From Labia minor (taxonomy: Eukaryota > Arthropoda > Insecta > Dermaptera > Spongiphoridae), in the NCBI GenBank assembly GCA_963082975.1, contig OY720344.1, positions 73,250,546-73,314,545 on the forward strand: a stretch of DNA of 64,000 bases. Direction: 5' to 3'. Positions 1 through 15,100 of the stretch are shown one piece after another. The first letter of the stretch is position 1. Every line of letters starts with the position of its first letter. A program made the position numbers and the translations under genes. The notes beneath the pieces are model-generated. The model saw only the letters and a list, made by a program, of their open reading frames with translations, ran no database searches and was not told where the DNA came from.

Positions 1-548
1 CTTTTAAACAACCGTTTTTCAATTTAACTTAAACTACATCCTTATTGACCAGTCTCATTAAAATCTGCTTTACCTCTGAGTATAGCATGGCGCCCATTTA
101 ACCTTCATCTCTGCTGGACCATTGGAGGAAAGGTAGTTTGTTCTCTGCAGCTGCGGGTAATATTTTCCCCCTTCAAGAAGATATCCACCTGTTTACCTGT
201 GGAGACCTTAAACTCCTTTTTTTCCCTCTCCACATAAGATCCATTTTTTTCCCTCTCCCATTTCCGCTCTTCTCTCTTCTATCACATTTTCCCTCCCTTC
301 TCTCCCCCTTCTTCCCTCCTCCTTGTAAGGGGCCTGTTGGCATCCACTGTGGGCCTCCCCCCTTACAATCTATAATTTTTAAGTTCATTAAATATTAATA
401 TTATATAATATACAAGTGTATAATAATAAGATAATATTTACTGGTTAAATCAATATATATTTTAATATATTTTATTTATTACATTTTATATTATTTATAT
501 ATTTTATTTAATATATATATATATATATATATATATTATTTATTACAG
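1..548. other. Intron of the prominin-like gene with a long pyrimidine-rich tract
   Basis: No exon is supported here; the first recognisable exon starts after the TTACAG acceptor ending at 548. Positions about 205-345 are strongly pyrimidine-rich on the + strand (runs of CCCTCTCC and TTCTCTC), followed by GC-richer DNA to about 370 and then AT repeats. The ORFs on both strands in this tract are low-complexity translations and are not called. Confidence 0.5.
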
Positions 549-3078
549 AGAATGTGCATCTGGTAAGGCAGCCATTCCTGTTCTTCGTTTGGAAGCGTTG
601 TACAATCCAAAAGAGTGGAGTTCAGCAACCAGAGCCTCTTGGGCCCCTCATCTCGCTGATTTACAATTCAATGCCTCTCGTATTAAACAACAACTGACTC
701 CCTGTGTTCTCCGGGAACTTAAGGCTTTAATACAGGATGCGCTCACCGCCAACATCACCCAACTTAGATTTCAAGTGTGTTTAATTTTATCTTTAATGTG
801 CTATATAAATAGGTTAATATATTCAATAGAAATATTTTCATAAAAAATTGTTATTTTTTTCTATTTCATGAAAAAAAATTTATTTAAAATATTTTAATTG
901 TATTAAATGAATGTTCTGAAGTTTCATACATCGAATTGATTTATATTGTTATGCATATACCTCAAAATTTAATAATACAAATTTTCATTTTGGTTTATTT
1001 TTAATTTTTGTATTTACTGAGAGAGACATTATTATTAATAATATTTAGATAATCATTTTAAATAATAATTGAAATGAATTTTATGTATTGCTAATACATA
1101 TATATTATATATATAATATAATAGGCAACATTTTAACCAGCTTTAAGAATGTCATCAAACATGTATATAATTTAAATTATATACGATATATTGAATCTAA
1201 ATTGAGCCTCCAAAATGTTATAACATGTTTCATGTCATTATCTCATTATGTATGATATAGATTTATTGAATTTTAATGTTTGATAAATAAATATTATAAT
1301 ATAGACTAGCTGCTCAGGAAGCCTTCGAATAAATAAATTTAATTTAGAATTGTCATTTTTAATTATTTTATTTAATTAACAATTTATCTAAATTAATTTT
1401 TATTAACTCTACATAAATATTAATATTTTTATAAATAAAATAAGCTGGAGTGTCTCCACTGGACTATCTCGCAAATTTGAATTGGATTTAATAACATATT
1501 ATATTTAAATTAAATTTAATTAATTATAAATTATAAATTAAAATTAATAAATATATATTAAACCAGCGCGTGTTTGGCTCATTGTTGACGGCACCACATT
1601 ACGTACTGGCGCGTGATTTGCAGTCGGGTTAAAAAATTAATTCCGACACTTTCAGCGATTCAATCAAGCTGAAATTCTATATATATATATAAGTTTTATA
1701 CAATTTTTAATCATGTGAAAAACTATCAAACAAATATCTTTATTTTTAGGACCAGTTTAGAGAAAAAAAAATGAAAAAGTGGTAGATAATGACCCTCTTC
1801 CGACTGAGCTACATTTCTCAAAAGTTGTTAGAAAACTACGAATTTTGAATATTGCCGTATACCAAATTTCATTATTCTAACTCAAACCGTTTTTGCGTAA
1901 TCTTGTCTACATACACACACACACACACACACAGAGAGACATTTTTCTAAACTTTATTGTTAGTGAAAATGACTTAGGGACCTTCAAAACGTATAAAAGC
2001 AAAAAATCTCGACATCGAAAATTTTCGTGATCGCAATAGTATCTCTGGCGAGATAGTAAAAAATAGTTACATGAACGTATTAACAACTATATTTTCTTGA
2101 ATACTTGTATGCAATGCTTATTGTTTGATATAAAATTTGGTGAATATATGAAATATATATTATTATGTATATTTAAATTATTTTATTTGTATTTTATTTA
2201 ATAAGAAATCAGAGGAGTAAGATGATCATTATGCAGTAACCCTTGTTGCCTATAATTAAGGAGTTTTAAAAAAATCAAATTCACAACTTATTTTAAAGTT
2301 TAAGTTAAAACAATGCTTGCTCCTATGAGACCATTAAAATATATTAATAGATTTTTCATAATTTGAGCAAATTTTATTAGTATTTATAACATTAGACGAT
2401 TAGGATTATCTGTTATATGAATGCAATAATAATATTAAAATAGATAGAATAAAATAACCTACTTAGAAAAAATAAATTGTTCATATAATCATTGTGCATT
2501 ATTCAGTATAATAGATGTACATTTTCTAAGTATAACTATAAATAAATAGATATAGTTATATATTTAGTATTTTTAATAAATTATCTAATACAAATTATAA
2601 GCTATCTGTTAAATAATATTTAATATTTTAAATTAAAATATGATTATAATATAATGATATGGTATATAAATCTTCATAAATGATCAAATACGTCTTTATA
2701 TCAAAAATACTACTGATGACGATATTTTCTTAATATTTTTTTTTATATTTCAGTAAAAAATAAGTTCCTAGAAATAAATACTTTTATTATCATCAATAAT
2801 TTTTAATAGGTCTAAGAAAATTCTAGATCGAAAAATGCTTTAAATGGACGATCGGACAATATAAAATCATAAAAAGGAGATTAAGAAAAATTAATGACTA
2901 CCACACCAATATTATGTTTGCATATTTCTGATCTATACTTCTTTAATTATTGTTAATTTTTTTACTATCTCGCCAGAGATAGTATTGCGATCACGAAAAT
3001 TTTCGATGTTGAGATTTTGATGTTTTTATACGTTTTGAAGGTTCCTGAATCATTTTCACTAAGGTTGAGAAAAATGTC

Positions 3079-3140
<62 letters not shown>

Positions 3141-6100
3141 TGTGTATGTATGTAGGCAAGATTACGCAAAAACGGTTTGAGCTAGAATGATGAAATTTGG
3201 TACATGGACATTATTCAAAATTCATAGTTTTCTATCAACTTTTGAGAAATGTAGGTCAACCGGAAGAGGGTCATTACCTACAACGTTTTGATTTTTTTTC
3301 CTCTAAAGTGACCGTAAAAATAAAGATATATGTTTGATAATTTTTCACATGATTAATAATTGTATAAAACTGCTATATATAGAATTTCAGCTTGATTGAT
3401 TCGCTAAAATTACCAGAATTAATTTTTTAACACTGCAAATCTCACGCGCCAACACGTAACGTGGTGCCATCAACAAAAAGCCAAACATGCGCTGGTTTAA
3501 TATTTATTATTTATTATTTATAATTTATAATTAATTAAATTTAATTTAAATATAATATATTATGTTATTTAATCCAATTCAAATTGCGAGATAGTCGAGT
3601 GGAGACACTCCAGCTAATTTTAATAAGTAATATAATTTTTTAATTATTTTCTCATAAAAATGTTTAAAGAAGTATTAATCACCTTTTGTTTGTTTTTTTT
3701 TTTGCAGATTTCCTTTCCGAATCACGGGCTTGGAAGTGTTGCCCGTCAATTAGAATCCATCTCCTTCCGGTTGACGGACGCGGAAGCCAAACATCGGTTG
3801 GAGGCTTTTATTGAAAGGGCACGAACACTAGATCAATCATATGCCAAATCTCTTCGTGAAGACAGGGTAACAATTACTAAACACACACCCTTCATTAATT
3901 TCCAAATAACAAACAATAGCAATACGGCCAAATTCAGCACGAAAACGTCACATTTATTTACCCCCGGCCAATAAAATGATTTTCCAATGAAATGGAAAAT
4001 TTTAACATATGTCTTTATTCCATTCTCTAATTCAGTTATTGTCCATTATTCATTGTTTTAAATTATAAAATAGTTTTTTGTTTTATTTTTCTCATTTATC
4101 TTTATTCATATCATATAAAATAATTTATTTATTGAACCAAATCGAATGAAGTAAATATGGATATATGTATGTATATTCAATAATTTGGCACCCAATATAA
4201 TTTATACAAATAATTACATTTAGTTGGTTTCAGAATAGCATCCAATTACTCTAGTTAAATTAAAATCAATGTATGACAATCATAGTATTCGGATCAATTC
4301 AGTGATGAGTATAAATGAAATAAGCAATCCATGAAATCAGAAAAACAAAATACAAATAAATTGAAATAATAAAGTAATCATTATATATATATATATATAA
4401 AGAATAATTAAATCTTATTATTATTTAAAATTTTACTTAAATATAATTACAATCAAAAAACAAAAGATTTTAATAATTAAAATACTATTATTTTTAAATT
4501 AAATATTATTTAGTTAACTATATTAAAAGCTTTAAAGAATTACTTTAGATCTGAGTTTCTAAAAATATAATCTTTAAGCTGAATTTGTTTATCTATAAAA
4601 TAAAAAAAATATAAAAAAACTTTTTAAAAATACGCTTTGATTTAAATGCACTAAAAAGGAGAAAATAATTTATCCACACACCAAGATTTCTTTACAATTA
4701 ATCATATCTAAAAAATGCGTGGGCGCAAAACATGTAGGGAAAGGAAAAAGAATACGAAGGACATTTATATGTACAAACATTTCTGTTTTTTTTTTTATAT
4801 ATAATTAATTGTAAAGAAATCGTGGTGTAGGGATAAATTATTTTCTCCTTTTTAGTGCATTTAAATCAAAGCGTGTTTTTAAAAAGTTTTTTTTATATTT
4901 TTTTATTTCCTAATTTTTAAGTCTAGACAGAAATTTTGCCCTATTTATGATTTCAGGTTATAGTAGTTAGGTCAATAAGTCAGTGACTTATTGAATGAAA
5001 CCCAGGTTTTTTGATAAAAAATTAAATTAGTTCTTATTAATATACTCATATATATTTATAGATAATTACTATTTTTCAATATTATGCATTATGTAATTAC
5101 TAATTGATAAAAATAATACCTCCTAGAACACCTATGACCTTGGATGAACGTGAATATTGCATTGTCACCGGAGTTACATATGTATGCAAAATTTCAGCTC
5201 ATTTGAACATTGGGAAGTTGGTCAAATTTACCTTGCAAGATTTGACGACAGGACATGATGTGGAACTAAATAAAAGCTAAACTAAATACAATATTATTTA
5301 TAATATTATAAAGATTTAAACCTTTAAGGTAATCGTTTTGTAAAGTATTTAATACATTTAACTAATTAAAGTTTTCAACAAAATAATTAATAATAATTTA
5401 ATAAAAGAAATATAACTATAATACAAATTATAAATTATATATATATATGGTCTAAAGCGCAGCTGAATGGTGAAATTCTGAATAACTAAACTTGAAAATA
5501 CGGGTGCAAACCTCACCAAGTTTATAAAAATTTTAATTTAATTCTTAATGAGAATAATTATCAAATATATTTGAAAATTGGATAAATTTAAATAAAATAA
5601 AAGATAAAAATAATTTATTATACAGTAGCGTAACGAGGGGAGGTGGTACTTGCACCGGGCGGTACTCGGATAGGGGCGGCAGAGTTTAGAAAAAGATTAT
5701 AAATAGTTTTATAAGTTTGTGCTTGTAAACACTTCTTTATCTTAAGATCAAAAAAAAAAATTAAAACAATATTTATAGAGAAAGAAACTAAAGTAATTTC
5801 GATTATTTATTCTAAAAGGTCATATTTCAAACGATTCATTTCAATAATAAAGTATGATTCAACAGCCTTTTGCGTATGTTTTTTTTCTTTCTGCTTTCCA
5901 CCTTATAAATGGCAATGTCTGAAAAATGTCAAGAGTGAGAACATTAATTTTCCAAAGAGAAGTGGAAACCAATTCCAATTAGAGTCTATTTTTCTATTCT
6001 ATTTCTTTTTGTCATCTAACCTGATAATAATACACTAAATTAAAAATGTTTTGATTGTTTTAGGATGAACTGCTTTATCGACTGGCGTCCCTTGAAATTC

Positions 6101-9100
6101 AGTTGACACCCCTACGAAGAAGAGCCAATCAATCGCTTAGTCAATGGGAAGCCATTCAATTCTATCTGGACATCCAAGCTGACAGCATCGCTGCCCAAGT
6201 ATATTTATGTCTCCCCTTCACACGCACCCTCCTATCTCTCATCCTCCCTTTTCGTACACCATTGAAGATTGAATCCTCACCAAAAACTAATATAAAAAAT
6301 ATTTTTCACTTTTATTGAGCCCTTTTATTTCTTAATGAACACTAAAGAAGGAGGGTAGGTGATTTTTATATTTGAAATACTAATAACCACTGATAATATC
6401 CCTTAATTAAAAGAAAAAATTAAATTTATAAATTTTATTTATAATTATAATATATCGCTTTGGTTTATTGAAACGATGAAAACTTATTTGATAACAGAAG
6501 TCAAAAAATAAAAAAACAAATCTAGTAGATTTCTTATTCATATTTTTTTTTGTTTAGTTTAAAGGAAGTTTAATCACTTTCATAACAATTAAACAATTAT
6601 AAATTATCTATTTTATTTTTTTATTATAATAATCTCAAAAATTATTAATTATATATTAATTACTTTTTTGACTCTTAAAAAACTCACATTAAGATATTTT
6701 TAAATAATGATTTCTAATTTTATAATAATTATATTAATGATTCTTTTTTATTTATTTAATTCATTTATAAAGTTAGATTATTAATTCTCTTTTTATAATT
6801 TCTTTTTAATTTTTCGCATTATTTAGTAATTTTTATTACAAATTTTGTCATCAATCATCAATTTTTTTAATTAAAATATTTAATTAATTAATAAATGAAA
6901 CATTTAGTCTTTGTCTGTCTGATGCAATTCACTCTTTGAGCCATTTTTTGATTTCTTTGCGGTTTCTGAAGTGCATTGATCGGAACTTGTGGTAATTTGA
7001 TGGAGCACAATCTGGCGAATAGGGAACATGATGAAAAAAATTTCCATTTAAGCAGTTCTAATATATTTTTTACTTGTTTTGCAATATGTGGTCGACTGTT
7101 ATAAAGCAAAATAATTTTACTCTGTTTGTTGCCTAGAATATAACGTTTGCCGTTATTCGTTGTTCTACAGGAGTCTTGTTTAAATTTAGCATAATACAGT
7201 ACTCCTTTATGATCCCACTAAATGCACAACATAACACAGCTTCTATGAATGTTTCATTTGGCTATTGATGTAGATGGCCTGGATGACTCATGATTTTTTG
7301 AGATTAAGGTTATCGTAGTATATCTATTTTCATCGCCTGTTATGATTTGATGCAATAAGTGTCATCTTCTGTGTCTTGTAAGCAAAGAATTGCAAGCATT
7401 AAATGGTCAGTCAGTTCATGTGTTACTTATTTTCCTTTTTTTATTCATTTCCATGGCATGTAAGCGTTTGCTTATGGCTGCTTGAGGGACATTTAACTGA
7501 TCTGCAAATACTTTTTCTGTTTGAGTTGAGTTTTTCTTCAATAGTGCTTCCAATTTCTCTTCTTCGATATTTTTGATTAACCATAAATTTTTTTGTCGAT
7601 GACATTAAAATCTCCACTTTTGAATCGTTTAAACCAGTGTATTGTTGTGGTGCATTTTCAACATGTTTCTCAAAATAAGCGAAAACTTTCAGCAGCTTTA
7701 TTCTTTTGATTAAGGCAAAAAAGTAAAATGCTGTTTTGTTGGTACGAAATTCGACATGTTTAAACGCGATAAAAATATATTGTTTACCTTTAACGAATAA
7801 TATACTAAATTTTATTATGGAATATTAACAATTTAAAATACCGTAAAAGAATGTTTAGTCCATAAGATACGCCATCTCTAAGAAAATCCAAATGACTAAG
7901 TTATACATCGAATATAGATCAAAATTCGCATCCTGAATAAAAAAAATATTAATCTTTGAAATTAAAAATTTATTAAAAAAATGTAAAAAGAGATTTTTAT
8001 TTTCGATTAACGAAAAACATCTTAAAAATTAAAATAATAAATAAATTAAAATAATAAATAAAACTGTGTGTGATAAATATTTATATTATAATTTTATAGT
8101 TAATTCGCCTCATTTTAATTATATTAAAATTATTAAATAATTAGTTAAATAAGTTGGATACCTCTTCGCGAAATAAATTTATATACAAACTTGCATCTGT
8201 AAATTTTAATAAATAATTAAATTAAATAAATAGATAAAATTAAAATTTGTCTGAAATGGATCACGATTCAACATTTCAAATCATTTTGTTTTTCTCAACA
8301 CGATATTGATCTAACCTTTATTTTTTAATTGAATTATATATATATATATAAATTAATGAATAAAATCTTAAACATTTTATAAATATTATTGGTAGGTAAT
8401 AATAAATTCTTTTTATTGGCACATTTTTTTAAGTTCCTCACAATGTTGTCATTTATACTTACTATATAAATAAATCGTTCCTATATTCTCATCAAAAAAA
8501 ATTTTAATTATAATTATTAAATAATAAATAATGCATGAACTTGAAACATTTCAAACTGAAATTTCTCTAGTGTAGTGATTCACGAAATTAACAAGGTCCA
8601 TTTTTCAAAATCACTAGCACTTGATTAAATTTCCATTTGTGTTAAGAGTAAATAAATAAATAAAGAATTCCATTAAATTCAATGACTAGTTTGAATGTTG
8701 AATAAATTTCCAATAAAAAAAAACATTAAATTCCTTGACATAAAAAAAAATTACATACCCTCTCAAAAAGACATCCCAATTTCAATAGAGAAGTAAATAA
8801 TTATCCCTTTAGAAAATGACCAGCTTATCTTCGCCATTGAACTGGACGTCTTTCTTATCTCCCCTGGTGGCCAATAGGCCAATGGTTCTTTAACCCTTTT
8901 CATCTCGTTACAATTTAATAGCTGTAATGAAACTGTAAATACCTCCAGTCAATATCCTAAAAAAAAGATAAGAGAAACCCCAGTAACCAGTAGGTAGAAC
9001 CTCATTTTTCTGGATTAAAATGAAAGAAAAACCGGATTCCTGTAAATTTTTGTTAATTTTAAATTCAATGAAATTTTGTTATAAATTCAACTCACAAGCA

Positions 9101-12100
9101 ATCTTTAAAAAAATAACATATTTTTTTCTAATTACTTTCCTCAATATTATTATCTATTAATTTTGTTTTTCATTTTAAATTTAAATTAATTAAAAATGAT
9201 TGCATTGTAATAAAAAAAAATGCTATATTAGTAAATTTAGAGATAAACATCTTCATATAATTAATGAAAGAAGAAAGAACCAACCACAATTATTTGTATT
9301 TTGCAATTTTTTTTTTAATTTAAAAAACAAATTTTAGTTGTATGAAATATAATTTTGCCTCTATTTCAAAAATTATTTTTACATATACTTTGCAAATTAT
9401 CCACTGTTTAATAATTTTCACTTTTGTTTATATAATATTATATATAATATATTATTATTATTATTATTTATAGCACGAGGTACCTCATCAACAAAGGCCA
9501 TTCGTGCCTAAATATCTCGTATATATATTGAAATGTTTACTGATTAATAAATACTAATATTGAAGAAAAAATCTGAAAATCCATTGATTATTTTGTTTTA
9601 CAAATCAATTTTAGTATAATTTTTTTTTACCATTTCTTATAGAAACTAATCTTATATGGTAGATGCCAAATGATTAAACATTTTATTTAGATTATTTAGA
9701 TTAAATTCATTTTTATAAATATTTTTATAATTTCCAATATTTGATTTTTTTATTTATTTTCTTTTTTTTTGTTTGTGTATTAGAAAGAAAAACTTTTGTT
9801 TCTATTATTTAAGATGTATTCTCAATTTGTTGAAAATAAAAATGGTTCGTTTGATTAACTGAAGCTCTAGATTGGTTCTTGTCTTAGAGTGTGAGAATGG
9901 TGTCTGCCGCAGAAATCGACAGAATACCAGACGCGATTGCGAGCCTATCTGGAACAGCATCATGCATGGGTGGGTCTTGCGGCCTCTCGCCTCATTGCGC
10001 CCTGCAGACCTCTCTACGAAGCTTTCGATCTCGCCAGAAACACCCTGTGCAGAAAATTCTTAACACCACATGTACGTGCCTTGAATTACCTAACATACAA
10101 TCATATCATATTATACGCTTGCATACACACACACACTGACACACAGCAAGAGAAAGAGAGGGAGAAAGGAAGAGAGAAAGAGAAACCACCATTCAAAATA
10201 AATCGAGTCATAATTATTGAACACTTCAGATGTTTATTCTCTATAAAAGAAAAAGCTTTATAAAAAAGAAATACTAAATGATGAATATAAATTGTATTAA
10301 ATATATTTTTAAATAAATATTCATTGACTTTTTGAAAAAACATTTCAATATCCTGTGTCTAAATATTCTTAATTTTTTTAATTTAATTTTCCTATGGTTA
10401 TTTGACATTTTGTACATCCTACACAAGGACAACGCCTATCAAGTCGGTTATATCAAATAGGTGTTCTACGATCAGTAGAACGGGTTCTATCAACCTTTAC
10501 CTTGATTTTCTTGATCGGAGGCACTATCAAGTAGCTTTCTCAATGTTGATGCCGGAGGCTGGGTTGACTCCGTCCCATAGACCCCAGCCAGAGAAATTCC
10601 CTTGCCACTCCCGGGACTTGAACCCGGGACCACGAGAATTTGAGCCAGCTACGCTAACCTCTCACCCTATGGCGCCTTTTCAATTATATTTCAATTATAA
10701 AATATTATTGTATCTGATTCAACATATTTATAAATATCATTTATTGTACATTATTACCGACCGACGATATAAAGGAAAGATATTGTTTTCACACCAAATT
10801 TCACTTAAATTTTTACATATCCCCACTAATTATCATGCTTGTTAAGAGAAAAAATAATTTTTAGCATGTTGTCTGTTCGTCTGTTCATTGTGTGTCCGTA
10901 TAGACGTGTATAGCTTGAACGGCTCAACGGATTTTTATAAAATTTAATATAAATATTTACTTAATACATCAGAAAAATGAATTAATCAACTTTTGGTGTA
11001 TATCCGCAAACCGGAAGTAGTAGTTTACATAGTCTTAATTTTATATACATTGTCGGAAATTTTTCACTTAAAATATAGTAGTAATTAATAATTAAATAAT
11101 TAAACTAAAAATAAAAATCAAGATAAAAAATATTTTTAAAACTTGAATTAAAATGACTAAATTATATTATTTTGGTTAATTGAGTCCTATGCTTTACTAA
11201 AGTTTACAAATAATTGGTAAACAGAAATATTGAATTCGCATTTTTTTCTAATATCTGCCTTAATTAAAATATTTGATCTAATGTTATTTGATTCGGTCTG
11301 AATCTACATTGATATTCTCTTAAGATTAGGAAACTTATAAATTAACTCTTTTTCCAACCCAATTGCATGAGGCATCTAAATTTCTTAATATGGCTAGAAT
11401 ACTTTCCGTTTTTTACCGACCGACGATAGTAAGGGAGGTATTGTTTTCACATCAAATTTCACATGTGGAGATTTTTACATATCTACACGAATCAAGCATT
11501 TTCTTAACAGAAAAAAGTATTTTTAGCATGATGTCTGTCCGTCCGTCCGTCCGTCCGTATAGATGTGTACAGCTTGAACGGCTCAACGGATTTTGATGAA
11601 ATTTGGTATATTTACTTAATGCATCAGTATGATGAATTGATCAACTTTTGGTGCAAATCCGGAAACCGGAAGTGGTAGTATTAGCGATCGACGATAGGAA
11701 GGGAAGGGTTATTGTTATATAATTTGATATTAATATTACTTATTAATTTTAATTTTTTATTAATATCGCACCATAAAAGAGAATTTATGAAATATAATAA
11801 ATATAAAAAAAAGCTAAAAATAAATAATAATAATAAAATAATATTATCATTTGGATTTTTAAAACAAATTTAAAAAATTACCCAATCTTAAAGGAAAAAT
11901 TTAAAACAACTCCTTTAAATTATTTGTCTAAAAATTCATATTTTAATTTTTATATGTTTATATAATTAATAAATCGAACTTTTAGAATAAATTATAGAAT
12001 TGAGATGATATTTGGTTTAAAATTAAAATTTAAATATTATAAACATTCTTTCTATTCTAGAATTATTATTTTTATGTCGGGGTTCAAACACGACCGAATA

Positions 12101-15100
12101 AAGATCTGTTGTTCAATAAAGATCTGTATCAAGAATAACTTGTTTTATTTAAACTCCGATTATCTATAAACTCAACAGTTTTTTTAAATTTTTTTTAAGG
12201 AAATATTTTGATTTAGGTTTCGGTGAGCCCCTCGGGCTGGTGGGGCCCGGGCGGCTGCCCGGTCCGCCCGGCGTTTAATCCGCCTCTGATTTTTCCCACT
12301 GAAATCTGGAAAAACTTAAAATACGAAATTGGGGATAATAATAATGATAAAAATAATTTTGATTTAAATTATTTAATGTTTTTTAAAGTCATCTTGAATT
12401 ATTTTAATGTTTTGATTTATTGACACGTTATTATTTAGTTTAGTTTAATTTAATAATTAAAATTATTTTTCATGTAAATGAGACGATTCTTTATTTGATA
12501 AATAGCTTGTGCACAGTTTTCAAGACAGATATAATTTTCGCTCTAGTAGAAGCTTATCATGTTTAATTTATTATACTAAATTTATACTATTTTTTATTAA
12601 TATGGGTAATCAGAAATATTTTCTTTAAGAACTTCATTTAAATTTTATAAACACATTTTAGGTAAATTGGTTTTAAATTATATATGAAATTGCTGAATAT
12701 ATTTTAATTCGATTGAATTTATTTAATTTTTGATTTAAAAAATAATAGATTTTATAATAACTCAAAATGGGGATTTAAATTCAAATTTTAAAATTTTCTA
12801 TTTTTTTAAACATTTCTTCTTTTTTGTACAGATTTACGTAATAAGATTTTTTTATAGTTAATACAATTTTATTTTTGTTTTCAGTTATGGTTCTGGGCCT
12901 CAAGTTTTATTACACTTCTTCTCTTCACTTTTGCCCTTGGGATTGCTTTACGTTTAGGACGAGTTTGGAGAACATCGTCCGAGTAAGATGAAATTTATTT
13001 TGTTCCTTTTGAAAGTTCGAAACAAATTTTATTTATTTTTCCATCTGTTTTCTAATAGAATTGACTTGAATTGAGATTATCTGGTTACATAAATGATCAG
13101 GAACTGGTGTTTTGAATAGAATTTATATAATTTAATTTTTAATAAAATAAACTTCAAAATTGTAAACTTACCAGAATTTTTGAATTTGAAATTTATCTTT
13201 AGATTTTATTATTTTTATTTATCAACATGTAAAAAATAAATTTTTCTTCAAAAATTATTCGATAAGATGCCTTGAAAACAGGGAAGGTAAAATTGGGTTC
13301 TAAATAACCCCATTCAAAATATTAAAATTTATTTTCATAAAATAATCCTTAACGAATATTTCATGAATTTTGCAATTCTTTTTATATCCGATTATCAAAT
13401 ACAATACAAAGACTATAAAAGTTTTTACAATTTGTATTAACTATTGAATCCAGAAATATATATAGTTATATTTTATTATGTTTTAAAATAAAATACATTC
13501 ATAAATCAATCCTTTTTTTTAATTAGGGAAAAATTAACGAAAATAAAATAAAGATGTGGTAATTGGATAATAATAATACAAATATTTATTGATAGAATAT
13601 TAAAATATAATAATATACAGTTATTATATATTTGTTTAAATATTATTATTAATATTAATTATCCACTTAATTACTTAATTATTCTAATATGATATGTATT
13701 TTTTTATTAATAATTTTTAAATAATTACGTACTTATTTGTTTTAATAATCGGTATAATTAGTCCTAATGAATATATATATATTTATTTATTTTTAATTTC
13801 TTTTAATATATATATATATATACGAGGGCAGGTCAATAAGTCCGTGACTTTTTGAATACCTCGTCTCTTAAATGAAATGACAACACTGCTCCTGTCGTAA
13901 TTTGAACCAGCTGGGTCTTTTAGTTTTTGTTTATTATTTACTAATAGCTTACTACCTCGTAATTTGAGAAGAAAATGGAAAAAAGTGAATTTTCATGAAA
14001 ATTCTTAATTGTTCCCTCATCCGCTCAATTCTTCGGATTTAGTCCAAAGTGACTATTTCTTGTTTCCAAAAATGAAGAAATGACTCGGCGGAAAGAGATT
14101 TGAAGGTTTACGTTGGATGATTTATTATGATTTTAAAAAAGGTCTTACTCAGCAACATTGCATAGAATCGCTTTGTGCAACTTAACAAAGCACCATCAGA
14201 GAAAACTGTTTACAACTGGTTTGCAGAATTTCGTCGTGATCGTGAGTCCGTCAGTGATGAATTTCGAGAAGATCGTCTAAAATCGGTAGTCATTCCGAGA
14301 AAATCGATGCTCTGAGCAATATGATAAAAGATCAGCATGTGACTTACAGTTTCTTATGATATCGCAGACTGCAATACAATCAATTATGCATGATCATGGG
14401 TGTGAGAAAGATATATTCCAGATTGATTGCTCATAAATTCACCGAAATGCAAAAAAAGGCTCGTGTTGATTTGTGTCCCGAAATGTTAAAAAAATTCGTC
14501 CGAGGGGATTGTTACAGGATTGGAAATTGGATATATTCGTATGGACCTGCAAGCAAACAACCTACTGTTTAGATGTTTAACGATGAATGATATCGCAGAC
14601 TGCAATACAATCAATTTTGCATTAACATGGGTGTGGAAAGATATATTCCAGAAAATGATCACTTGTATCTTCGGTTGTACTTAACGTGCAGTTAATGCTG
14701 AATTAATTTGTTTGCCAACAGTCTTCGAAGAAATAAGAAAAAACAACAAAAAACGACGCATCATTCTTAATCACGACAATGCCAACTCCCATAAAGCATG
14801 TCAAACAAATGAATATTTAAAGAAGAAAAACATCATCATCAACAATTAATGTTTCATTGCCCGTATTCACCCGATTTATCCCCTAATGACTTTTTCTTGT
14901 TTCTCACTGTCAAACAAAAGATGCGTGGAAAGCGATTTTCATCACCTCAAGAAGCTGTTGTAGACTTTCAGAACTATGTTTCTACGATATCAGCTTTAGA
15001 GTCGAGAAAATGTTTGAAAGAATGCAAAAATGTATAGCCCTTTAAAGGCGAATATTTTGAGAAACAATAAAGCACTTTTTTTTCCAACTTATTTGTTTCA

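Noticed and set aside
138-398. Overlapping ORFs on both strands in the pyrimidine tract
   Set aside because: Low-complexity sequence in an intron; no domain and no splice support.
2965-3159. Minus-strand ORF rich in His/Thr
   Set aside because: It is a direct translation of the (TG)n microsatellite in a dispersed repeat.
10600-10676. A functional tRNA gene
   Set aside because: The T arm is perfect, but the acceptor and anticodon arms do not fold convincingly and a SINE body follows.
10402-10845. + strand ORF of 147 codons
   Set aside because: It runs across a reverse-oriented tRNA-derived SINE and a family B repeat, with no protein motif.
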